Assembly: GCA_046756945.1 (NCBI GenBank)
Contig: JBHHXI010000113.1
Coordinates: forward strand, 1 to 9,938
Source: JACZQZ01 sp046756945
GTDB taxonomy: Bacteria > Pseudomonadota > Alphaproteobacteria > Rhodospirillales > 2-02-FULL-58-16
Length of the DNA: 9,938 bases
Direction: 5' to 3'
The notes under the pieces were generated by a model that had not been told where the DNA came from, made no database searches, and saw only the letters and a program-made list of their open reading frames with translations. The translations under genes were made by a program, and so were the position numbers. Positions 1 to 5,346 of the stretch are shown piece by piece; the stretch's first letter is position 1, and each line of letters starts with the position of its first letter.

Positions 1-54
1 GCGCCGTCTCGAAGCATAAGGCACCAGCAACGCCCTTTTTCAGCAGCCTGCTAG
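1..54. other. Possible insertion-sequence end at left edge
   Basis: The 19 nt at 36-54 read TTTTTCAGCAGCCTGCTAG. On the minus strand this is CTAG followed by CAGGCTGCTGAAAAA. From memory, ends of the type GGCTG(T/C)TGAAAAA occur as terminal inverted repeats of several transposase-bearing IS families, some of which duplicate CTAG-like targets. If that is right, the element lies to the left, outside the window, and only its tip is visible. No transposase coding sequence can be seen, and the second inverted repeat and the other target copy are not available. AGCA/TGCT within the motif could also form a short 4-bp hairpin, but no terminator T-run is suitably placed. This is a weak call. Confidence 0.25.
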
Positions 55-57
55 CTA

Positions 58-90
58 ATAAAATACCGCTGTGGCGCCGGCGCCCGCCGG
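58..90 (-). terminator. Candidate terminator after proC
   Basis: Downstream of the proC stop on the minus strand, CCGGC and GCCGG arms (90-86 and 81-77, loop of 4) form a short GC hairpin. An alternative is the self-complementary 12-mer GGCGCCGGCGCC at 73-84. A T-rich stretch (TATTTTATT on the minus strand, about 65-57) follows, but some 11 nt beyond the hairpin. That spacing is too long for a classical intrinsic terminator, so it may be imperfect, or termination may be Rho-dependent. Confidence 0.3.
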
Positions 91-102
91 AGGCCGCGGC
101 CG

Positions 103-915
103 TCAGCCCGCCAGTTCGCGCGAGCGTCCGGTGGCGGCGGCGATGGCCCTGGTGAGAAGCGGCTGCCACCCGTCCGCGGCCATGAGCACTTTCAGGGCCT
201 GCTCGGTGGTGCCGCCGGGGCTGGTGACGCTTTTGCGCAGGGCCTCCGGCGCGTCCGTCGAGCGGCGCAGGAGCTCTCCGGACCCGGACACCGTGACCCG
301 GGCCAGCCTGAGCGCCAGGTCGGCGGGCAGGCCCGCGTCGGCACCGGCGCGGGCCAGGCATTCGACGAGCAGGAAGACATAGGCCGGACCGCCGCCCGAG
401 AGCGCCGTCACCGCGTCGAGCAGGGCCTCGTCGTCGACCCAGGCGACCTCGCCCACGGCTTCCAGCAGGTCGTGGCAGCGCCCCTGGTGATCGGCGGTGA
501 CGAGGCCATTGGGGCAGGCCACCGTGATGCCGCGGCGCACCGCCGCCGGGGTGTTCGGCATGGCCCGCACGATGGCCGCGTCCGCCCCCAGCCTGTCTTC
601 GAAATAGCCGATGGTCTTGCCCGCGGCGATGGACAGGAACACGGTGCCGGGGCCGGCGAAGCGCTTATACGCCGGCGCCACGGCGTCCATTTCCTGGGGC
701 TTGACCGCGAAGACGACGACCCCGGGCCGGAGGTCGGCGCCGATGTCCCCCGGCGCGCCGACGACGCTCAGGCCGCCCCGTTGGCGCAGGGAGCCGGCAA
801 TGTCCGGACCGGGTTCGACGACGGTGACGGCTTCCGCCTGGATGCCGCGTTCGAGCCATCCCGCAAGGAGGGCGCCGCCCATGGTGCCGCAACCCGCCAG
901 CAGGACCGACGTCAT
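103..915 (-). CDS. proC: Pyrroline-5-carboxylate reductase ProC
   Basis: This cytosolic enzyme reduces 1-pyrroline-5-carboxylate to L-proline with NAD(P)H, the last step of proline synthesis. The 270-residue product has the usual family length. The N-terminal Rossmann motif GCGTMG is at residues 8-13, VKP at 71-73 and MPNTPA at 119-124. The C-terminal dimerisation and substrate domain carries LSGGGPAY (172-179) and TSPGGTTEQAL (231-241), the family signature. The ATG lies one base after the TGA of the upstream YbjN-family gene, and no clear Shine-Dalgarno sequence precedes it, so the two genes are probably co-transcribed and translationally coupled. The reading frame is intact with no missing motif. 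The assignment is very secure from the motifs. Confidence 0.96.
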   Translation of the reverse strand: MTSVLLAGCGTMGGALLAGWLERGIQAEAVTVVEPGPDIAGSLRQRGGLSVVGAPGDIGADLRPGVVVFAVKPQEMDAVAPAYKRFAGPGTVFLSIAAGKTIGYFEDRLGADAAIVRAMPNTPAAVRRGITVACPNGLVTADHQGRCHDLLEAVGEVAWVDDEALLDAVTALSGGGPAYVFLLVECLARAGADAGLPADLALRLARVTVSGSGELLRRSTDAPEALRKSVTSPGGTTEQALKVLMAADGWQPLLTRAIAAATGRSRELAG

Positions 916-916
916 A

Positions 917-1420
917 TCAGGCTTCGCCGAGGGTATCGACCATGGCGGCCGATACGGCGTCCTCCGGGGTCCTGCCGCCCCAGATCACGTATTGAAAGGC
1001 GGGGTAAAAGCGCTCGCACTCGGCGATCGCCGTATCCACCAGGTCCTCCAGCTGCTCCTGGCTCGGACCCTGGGCCCCGCGCAGGGGCAATGCGTGGCGG
1101 AACATGGGCAGCCCTTCGTCTTCCCAGACGCCGAAATGTCCAAGCCAAAGCTTTTCGTTGACCAGGGCGAGGAGCTCGCGCACCGGGGCGCGCCTCTCCG
1201 CCGGCACGCGCATGTCGAAGGCGCAGGTGAAATGCATGGCGCCCATGTCCCGGTTCCAGGCGATAAAAAGGCTGTAGTCGCACCAGCGACCCGGCGCCTG
1301 GACGGCCATTTCCTTGTCGCCGCGCCGGTCGAAGGCCCAGTTCTTGTCGTGGACGATCTCCTCGAAAATGTCGAGCGGATTGGCCGCCCGGGAGTAGTAC
1401 GGGAATTCGATACCCTTCAT
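917..1420 (-). CDS. YbjN domain-containing protein
   Basis: The 167-residue soluble protein has no signal peptide or membrane segment. It matches, from memory, the alphaproteobacterial YbjN family: N-terminal NPLDIFEEIVHDKNWAFDR (residues 14-32), a W-C-D-Y-S-L-F core near 46-52, MHFTCAFDM at 62-70, and EKLWLGHFGVWEDEGLPMFRH at about 89-109. The fold resembles type III secretion chaperone-like proteins. The biochemical role in alphaproteobacteria is unknown; in E. coli YbjN has been linked to stress and motility phenotypes, which I would not transfer. A strong Shine-Dalgarno GAGGAG (minus strand, 1434-1429) sits 8 nt before the ATG and fixes the start. It heads a two-gene unit with proC, one base apart. 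A proline-specific role is not implied by this arrangement alone. Confidence 0.88.
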   Translation of the reverse strand: MKGIEFPYYSRAANPLDIFEEIVHDKNWAFDRRGDKEMAVQAPGRWCDYSLFIAWNRDMGAMHFTCAFDMRVPAERRAPVRELLALVNEKLWLGHFGVWEDEGLPMFRHALPLRGAQGPSQEQLEDLVDTAIAECERFYPAFQYVIWGGRTPEDAVSAAMVDTLGEA

Positions 1421-1505
1421 GGCCGCTTCTCCTCAGGCACCGGCCGCGGCGCCACCAAAATTGCGGACTCCAAGGGGCAAAACCGCAAAATCTTGTATAT
1501 GCCGC

Positions 1506-1511
1506 ATTATA
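1506..1511 (-). promoter_or_regulatory. Candidate -10 box for the ybjN-like gene and proC
   Basis: The minus strand reads TATAAT, a perfect sigma70 -10 hexamer, inside the AT-rich island about 85 nt upstream of the ybjN-like start. No good -35 hexamer is found 16-18 nt upstream (GCACCT at 17 nt), so an activator or another sigma factor may be needed. The hexamer overlaps an imperfect inverted repeat centred on ATGCGGCAT (minus strand), which could be a protein-binding site. Confidence 0.4.
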
Positions 1512-1591
1512 TTGTAGTTTTTTGAGAGAGGTGCACCAGATATAGCCTGCCAAAAGCCGGGACCGGGCGCAAGCCCCCAGTGCGGGCGTGC

Positions 1592-1600
1592 TGTGGATAA
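1592..1600 (-). promoter_or_regulatory. Single perfect DnaA-box 9-mer
   Basis: TGTGGATAA on the plus strand is the exact complement of the TTATCCACA DnaA box. It sits some 30 nt from the AT-rich island. I see no second exact copy in this gap, so an origin is unlikely. It could be a DnaA regulatory or titration site, or chance. Confidence 0.3.
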
Positions 1601-1713
1601 CCCGCCCGTCCCCGCGGGGTCCCCTGCCGCCCTGGTTTCCGGCTGGATGGGTGCGCGGCCTGTCGCGGCGTACCGGCTGTATCCGGCGGGATGGCGCCTT
1701 GAACCTCAGGCCC

Positions 1714-1761
1714 AAAAAACCCAAGGGTGCGGGGGCGCCGGCGCCTGGCAAAGCCGGCGCC
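1714..1761 (-). terminator. Candidate terminator after ubiK
   Basis: Downstream of the ubiK stop, perfect 9-bp inverted arms GCCGGCGCC (1753-1761) and GGCGCCGGC (1734-1742) flank a 10-nt loop. On the minus strand they are followed after 14 nt by six Ts (1719-1714). The hairpin is strong, but the T-run is too distant for a textbook intrinsic terminator. It may slow polymerase or protect the 3' end. Confidence 0.35.
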
Positions 1762-1797
1762 GCGGCGCCCGGGCCACTGGGCCGGGGGTCCGGCCCG

Positions 1798-2163
1798 TTA
1801 TCGTTTGCCGGGGCTGCGCTTGGCGGCGGATTTCCTGGCCTTGGCGGCGGGGTTCTTTTTCGTGGTGGCGGATTTCCTGGCCTTGGCGGCCGGTTTGGCG
1901 GTCCTGGCGGCGGGCTTTACGCCGAGCCTGGCCTCCAGGCCGGCGATGCGTTTTTCCAGCCTTTCCTGTTCGGTGCGCGCCTTGGCGGCCATGGCCTTGA
2001 CGGCGTCGAACTCTTCGCGCGGGACCACGTCGGCGTCGTTGAGCAGGCGTTCGACGCGCTGGCGCACCAGGGCGTCGATTTCGTTCTTGACGCCGACCAG
2101 GGTGGAGACCGCGCCGTTGGCGACTCGCGCCAGATCATCGAGAATGCGGTTGCTGGTCTGCAT
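1798..2163 (-). CDS. ubiK: UbiK-family ubiquinone biosynthesis accessory factor (BMFP domain)
   Basis: UbiK is a small coiled-coil protein that in E. coli is required for efficient aerobic ubiquinone synthesis and interacts with the lipid-binding Ubi protein UbiJ. Residues 1-45 (MQTSNRILDDLARVANGAVS onward) form the amphipathic N-terminal part. Residues 48-81 (PREEFDAVKAMAAKARTEQE, then RLEKRIAGLEARLG) are the characteristic PREEF-type coiled coil. The 121-residue length exceeds the roughly 80-100 of typical members because of a Lys/Ala/Arg-rich tail (82-121) containing AAKARKSA twice. A purine-rich Shine-Dalgarno (GGGAAGG on the minus strand, 2176-2170) supports this ATG; the frame stays open far upstream but only antisense to hldD. 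It is transcribed divergently from hldD and lgt. The family call is firm; the tail's function is unknown. Confidence 0.9.
   Translation of the reverse strand: MQTSNRILDDLARVANGAVSTLVGVKNEIDALVRQRVERLLNDADVVPREEFDAVKAMAAKARTEQERLEKRIAGLEARLGVKPAARTAKPAAKARKSATTKKNPAAKARKSAAKRSPGKR
1825..1890 (-). repeat. 24-nt direct repeat in the ubiK tail
   Basis: Two identical 24-nt copies lie at 1825-1848 and 1867-1890, a 42-nt (14-codon) period. They encode the duplicated Ala-Ala-Lys-Ala-Arg-Lys-Ser-Ala block of the UbiK C-terminal tail. Exact nucleotide identity, including third codon positions, suggests a recent in-frame duplication or ongoing slippage rather than convergent codon choice. Confidence 0.85.
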
Positions 2164-2209
2164 GCCTATCCTTCCCTGCCCGCCGGGCCCGATCCGGGGC
2201 GCCAGCCCC

Positions 2210-2238
2210 ATTATGGGGCCGGGGCGGTGCCGGCGCAA
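2210..2238 (-). promoter_or_regulatory. ubiK promoter
   Basis: On the minus strand TTGCGC (2238-2233) and CATAAT (2215-2210) are separated by exactly 17 nt, a good sigma70-type arrangement. The predicted start near 2203 gives a leader of about 40 nt before the ubiK ATG. The -10 element is embedded in the 15-nt palindrome GCCCCATTATGGGGC (2205-2219), which might also bind a regulator. Confidence 0.55.
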
Positions 2239-2284
2239 CCGAGCCCGGAGGGACGGACCGCGCGGCGTTGGCCGCCCTCCCGTC

Positions 2285-2304
2285 GCCCGCCGAAGCGGGC
2301 TTCG
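2285..2304. repeat. Overlapping inverted repeats in the ubiK-hldD divergent region
   Basis: GCCCGC (2285-2290) and GCGGGC (2295-2300) can form a 6-bp stem with a CGAA loop. CGAAGC (2291-2296) and GCTTCG (2299-2304) form a second, mutually exclusive pairing. The element lies just upstream of the hldD -35 box, so a role as an operator is possible; a generic intergenic palindrome is equally plausible. Confidence 0.4.
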
Positions 2305-2314
2305 CGGAGGCAGG

Positions 2315-2343
2315 TTGCCGGGCGATGCCGGCGGCCCTATAAG
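2315..2343 (+). promoter_or_regulatory. hldD promoter
   Basis: TTGCCG (2315-2320) and TATAAG (2338-2343) are 17 nt apart. The -10 matches five of six consensus positions. A start near 2350 would give a leader of about 20 nt containing the AGGAG ribosome-binding site (2355-2359) ahead of the hldD ATG. This probably drives hldD, lgt and the methyltransferase. Confidence 0.6.
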
Positions 2344-2370
2344 AGCCTGTTTCCAGGAGTGGGGCGGACC

Positions 2371-3357
2371 ATGTTTTTGGTGACGGGCGGCGCCGGCTTC
2401 ATCGGCTCCAATATCGTGGCGGCGCTCGAGGAGCGGGGACTGGGAAAGGTCGCCGTCTGCGACCGGCCGGGGAGCGGCGACAAACGGCGCAACATCGCCA
2501 AGCGCGACCTGGCCGACATCATCGACCCCGACCGGCTTTTCGAGTTCCTCGGCGACAACGGCGCGGACATCGAAGCCGTCATCCACATGGGCGCCGTCTC
2601 CGACACCACCGCACCGGACTCCGACCGTCTCCGGGATACCAACGTGCGGCTGCCGATGGCGTTGTGGACGTGGTGCGCCGGCCATGGTGTACGGTTTCTC
2701 TATGCCTCGTCGGCCGCCACCTACGGGGACGGCGGGCAGGGGTTCGACGACGACAATGCGCCCGACGCCCTGGCCCGCCTCCGGCCCCTCAACCCCTACG
2801 CCAGGAGCAAGCACCTGTTCGACCGCGAGGTCGCGCGCAGGATCGCCGACGGCGCGCCCCGTCCACCCCATTGGGCGGGGCTCAAGTTCTTCAACGTGTA
2901 CGGTCCCAACGAGTACCACAAGGGCGCCCAGCAAAGCGTCGTCGCGCAGATCTACCCCAGGGCCGAGGCCGGGTTGCCGGCGCGCCTGTTCAAGTCCCAC
3001 CACCCGGATTACGCCGACGGCGGGCAGTTGCGCGACTTCATCTGGGTCGGCGATTGCGTCGACGTGGTCCTCTGGCTTCTCGAAAACGATACGCGGGAAG
3101 GGCTGTTCAACTGCGGTACCGGCCGGGCGCGCTCGTTTGCCGACCTCGCCGCCGCCGTATACCGGGCCCTGGGCGCCGAACCCCGGATCGAATACATCCC
3201 GACGCCCGAGGCCATCCGCGACAGGTATCAGTACTTCACCGAAGCCGACATGAGCCGCCTCCGCGCCGCCGGATACGACCGGACATTCACCACCCTCGAG
3301 GACGGGATCGACGCGTACGTGAAGGGGTTTCTGAACACCAACGACCGGTACCGGTGA
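2371..3357 (+). CDS. hldD: ADP-L-glycero-D-manno-heptose-6-epimerase HldD
   Basis: This cytosolic short-chain dehydrogenase-type epimerase converts ADP-D-glycero-beta-D-manno-heptose to the L-glycero form, the last step in making the activated heptose of the LPS inner core. The 328-residue protein is slightly longer than E. coli HldD (310). It has the Rossmann loop TGGAGFIGSN (5-14), HMGAVSDTT (72-80), the catalytic Tyr143/Lys147 of YARSK, FNVYGPNEYHKGA (174-186) with the second catalytic lysine at 184, RDFIWVGDCVDVVLWLLEN (221-239) and DRYQYFTEADMSRLRAAGYD (284-303). The last block is close to the E. coli HldD C-terminus and separates it from generic sugar epimerases. AGGAG at 2355-2359 and the upstream promoter fix the ATG; the longer open frame upstream runs through antisense ubiK and is not coding. 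No other heptose-pathway gene is present in the window. Confidence 0.94.
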   Translation: MFLVTGGAGFIGSNIVAALEERGLGKVAVCDRPGSGDKRRNIAKRDLADIIDPDRLFEFLGDNGADIEAVIHMGAVSDTTAPDSDRLRDTNVRLPMALWTWCAGHGVRFLYASSAATYGDGGQGFDDDNAPDALARLRPLNPYARSKHLFDREVARRIADGAPRPPHWAGLKFFNVYGPNEYHKGAQQSVVAQIYPRAEAGLPARLFKSHHPDYADGGQLRDFIWVGDCVDVVLWLLENDTREGLFNCGTGRARSFADLAAAVYRALGAEPRIEYIPTPEAIRDRYQYFTEADMSRLRAAGYDRTFTTLEDGIDAYVKGFLNTNDRYR

Positions 3358-3385
3358 GCCGCATCCCGATGGAACCGTCGCCCCC

Positions 3386-4180
3386 ATGACCTTCGTCATC
3401 CCCTATCCCAGCATCGACCCGATCCTCTATCAGCTGGGGCCGTTGGTCATCCGCTGGTATGCGCTCGCCTACATCGGCGGGTTGCTGCTCGGCTGGTGGT
3501 ACATGCGCGCCCTGGCCGCCCAAGCGCCGGTGGCGGCGGAACGGGATGACGTGGACGATTTCCTGGTATGGGCGACGCTCGGGGTGGTGCTCGGTGGACG
3601 GCTCGGCTACGTGTTTTTTTACAAACCCGGCTTTTACCTGGACAATCCGGCGCTCATTTTTGCGATCTGGCGGGGCGGCATGTCCTTCCACGGGGGCCTG
3701 CTCGGGGTGATCGCGGCGGCGGCGCTGTTCGCGCGCTGGCGCGGCATCCGTTTTCTGCCCTTCGCCGACCTCATTGCCTGCATCGCCCCCATCGGCCTCT
3801 TCCTGGGGCGGCTTGCCAACTTCATCAACGGTGAGCTCTTCGGCCGGGTATCGGACGTGCCCTGGGCCATGATCTTCCCCCGCGGCGGCCCCTATCCGCG
3901 CCACCCGAGCCAGCTCTACGAGGCGGGGATGGAAGGGGCGGTGCTGTTCGCGGTGCTCTTTTTCCTCAGGCGCCGCGAGGCCGTGCGCCGCCGCGCCGGC
4001 CTGCTGACCGGCGTATTCCTCGCCGGCTACGGGATCGCGCGGACCATCGCCGAGCTGTTCCGCCAGCCCGACTTTCACATTGGGTTCCTTTCCGGCGGGA
4101 CGACCATGGGCCAGTGGCTGTCGGCGCCCATGTTCGCGGTGGGCGTCTACCTGATGGTTCGCGCCCGGCGCGAAACGTAG
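3386..4180 (+). CDS. lgt: Prolipoprotein diacylglyceryl transferase Lgt
   Basis: This inner-membrane enzyme moves the diacylglyceryl group from phosphatidylglycerol to the lipobox cysteine of prolipoproteins, the first step of lipoprotein maturation. The 264-residue polytopic protein has several hydrophobic segments. It carries MSFHGGLLG (99-107; His102 matches the essential His of E. coli Lgt), Asp128, the signature GRLANFINGELFGR (141-154; Arg142, Asn145) and HPSQLYEA (173-180). YGIARTIAELFRQPD (215-229) holds Arg219 and Glu223, equivalent to the conserved periplasmic Arg/Glu pair. The ATG lies 28 nt after hldD, with only a weak GGA-type ribosome-binding site, consistent with co-transcription. 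All signature residues I looked for are present, so it should be active. Confidence 0.96.
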   Translation: MTFVIPYPSIDPILYQLGPLVIRWYALAYIGGLLLGWWYMRALAAQAPVAAERDDVDDFLVWATLGVVLGGRLGYVFFYKPGFYLDNPALIFAIWRGGMSFHGGLLGVIAAAALFARWRGIRFLPFADLIACIAPIGLFLGRLANFINGELFGRVSDVPWAMIFPRGGPYPRHPSQLYEAGMEGAVLFAVLFFLRRREAVRRRAGLLTGVFLAGYGIARTIAELFRQPDFHIGFLSGGTTMGQWLSAPMFAVGVYLMVRARRET

Positions 4181-4188
4181 CCCTGGCC

Positions 4189-5292
4189 GTGGCCGGTCTG
4201 GCCGATCATCTGCGCCGGCGGATCGCCCGCCAGGGTCCGCTTACCGTGGCCCGGTACATGGAAGAGGCGCTGGGCCATCCCCGCTACGGCTATTACCGGC
4301 ACCGCGATCCCCTGGGCGCCGCCGGAGACTTCACCACGGCGCCCGAAATCAGCCAGATGTTCGGCGAACTGATCGGGCTTTGGTGCGCCGTCGTGTGGGA
4401 CGCCTTGGGCTCGCCGGCGCCGGTAAACCTGGTCGAGCTGGGCCCCGGCCGCGGGACGCTGATGGCCGACGCCCTGCGCGCCGCCCGCCGGACGCCGGCG
4501 TTCCCGGCCGCCGTCGCCGTCCATCTGGTGGAAACCAGCCCGCTCCTGCGCGCCCGCCAGCGCGACGCCCTGCCGGCGGCGGGGCTGGAGCAGGCGCCGG
4601 CCTGGCACAAGGGCTTCGACAGCGTGCCCGAGGGACCGCTGCTGCTCATCGCCAACGAGTTCTTCGACGCCCTGCCCGTGCGCCAGTTCCAGCGCTCCGG
4701 TGAAGGCTGGCGCGAGCGCCTGGTCGACGTGGAGCCGGAAGGCGACGGCTTCCGCTTCGTGCTGTCGCCGCCCTTGCCCGGGGTGCCCCTGGCGGCGGAC
4801 ACCGTGCCACCCGGTGTCGACGGCGCGCCCGAGGGCAGCGTGATCGAGGTGTGCCCGGCGGCCATCCGCCTGGCCGGGGCCATCGGCGAACGCCTGGCGC
4901 GCCGGGGCGGCGCCGCGCTGATCGTCGATTACGGCCACACGGAAAGCGCCTTCGGCGAGACCCTGCAGGCGGTCAAGGGCCACGCCTTTCATCCCGTGCT
5001 GAGCGACCCCGGCGAGGCGGACCTCACCGCGCACGTGGATTTCGCCGCCCTCGCCCGGGCCGCGGGCGGCGCCGGGGCGCGCACCTTCGGCCCCGTGGAC
5101 CAGGGGAAATTCCTCGAGCGCCTGGGTCTCGGCGCGCGCGCTGAAGCGCTGCTTGCCAAGGCGACGCCCGGACAGGCCGCCGAAATCCGCGCCGCCCGCC
5201 GCCGCCTGGCGGGCCGGGAACACATGGGCGCCCTGTTCAAGGCCCTGGCCATTACAGGCGCGGGCATGGCGCCGCCGCCGGGCTTCGAATGA
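4189..5292 (+). CDS. MidA/NDUFAF7-type SAM-dependent methyltransferase
   Basis: This belongs to the DUF185/Methyltransf_28 family, whose mitochondrial member NDUFAF7 (MidA) dimethylates an arginine of the complex I subunit NDUFS2. The bacterial substrate is not established. Using the GTG start the protein has 367 residues: GPLTVARYMEEALGHPRYGY (16-35), GDFTTAPEISQMFGE (46-60), SAM-binding motif ELGPGRGT (84-91), ETSPLLRARQ (115-124), NEFFDALPVRQF (156-167), LIVDYGH (244-250), LTAHVDF (279-285) and REHMGALFKAL (343-353). The GTG lies 8 nt after the lgt stop and leaves the usual N-terminus; an ATG at 4114 would overlap lgt by 67 nt and add residues with no family resemblance. No clear Shine-Dalgarno is visible, so CTG or other nearby starts remain possible. 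The family is secure, the start moderately so. Confidence 0.9.
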   Translation: MAGLADHLRRRIARQGPLTVARYMEEALGHPRYGYYRHRDPLGAAGDFTTAPEISQMFGELIGLWCAVVWDALGSPAPVNLVELGPGRGTLMADALRAARRTPAFPAAVAVHLVETSPLLRARQRDALPAAGLEQAPAWHKGFDSVPEGPLLLIANEFFDALPVRQFQRSGEGWRERLVDVEPEGDGFRFVLSPPLPGVPLAADTVPPGVDGAPEGSVIEVCPAAIRLAGAIGERLARRGGAALIVDYGHTESAFGETLQAVKGHAFHPVLSDPGEADLTAHVDFAALARAAGGAGARTFGPVDQGKFLERLGLGARAEALLAKATPGQAAEIRAARRRLAGREHMGALFKALAITGAGMAPPPGFE

Positions 5293-5311
5293 GGGGCCGG
5301 TGCGAACCCCT

Positions 5312-5340
5312 TTCCCAAATCCGTCGGATGCACCGATAAT
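5312..5340 (+). promoter_or_regulatory. Candidate pgeF promoter giving a leaderless mRNA
   Basis: TTCCCA (5312-5317) and GATAAT (5335-5340) are 17 nt apart, matching four and five of six consensus positions. A start 6-7 nt after the -10 would fall on or next to the pgeF ATG at 5347. The transcript would then be leaderless or nearly so, which fits the absence of a good Shine-Dalgarno. Confidence 0.45.
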
Positions 5341-5346
5341 GGGGCC

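Larger units (their letters stand above)
1421..1797. other. 377-nt gap between ubiK and the ybjN-like gene
   Basis: I see no convincing gene here; open frames through it are overlap shadows without family resemblance. Its right part (about 1700-1797) is extremely GC-rich and holds inverted repeats after the ubiK stop. Its middle has a perfect TGTGGATAA (1592-1600) and a CCCCGCGGGG palindrome (1610-1619). Its left part (about 1455-1560) is a conspicuous AT-rich island in an otherwise GC-rich region. That island contains a minus-strand TATAAT, a six-T run (1518-1523) and tandem GCAAAACC/GCAAAATC (1477-1492). It most likely holds the ybjN-proC promoter and the end of the ubiK transcript. Confidence 0.6.

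Noticed and set aside
1421..1797. Replication origin in the AT-rich gap
   Set aside because: Only one DnaA box, no clustered boxes or CtrA-type TTAA pairs, and no replication genes nearby.
1588..2370. N-terminal extension of hldD by about 260 residues
   Set aside because: The extension runs antisense through ubiK, has Gly/Pro low-complexity composition and no family match. The ATG at 2371 has AGGAG and a promoter.
3344..3355. Perfect palindrome ACCGGTACCGGT
   Set aside because: It is within the last codons of hldD (Asp-Arg-Tyr-Arg) and is most simply explained by coding sequence.
2164..3399. Long minus-strand open frame extending upstream of ubiK across hldD
   Set aside because: It is the antisense shadow of hldD in GC-rich DNA. 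The ubiK start at 2163 has a ribosome-binding site, promoter and family-typical N-terminus.
4114..4188. ATG start for the methyltransferase inside lgt
   Set aside because: It would overlap lgt by 67 nt and add 25 residues unlike the family; the GTG at 4189 restores the expected N-terminus.
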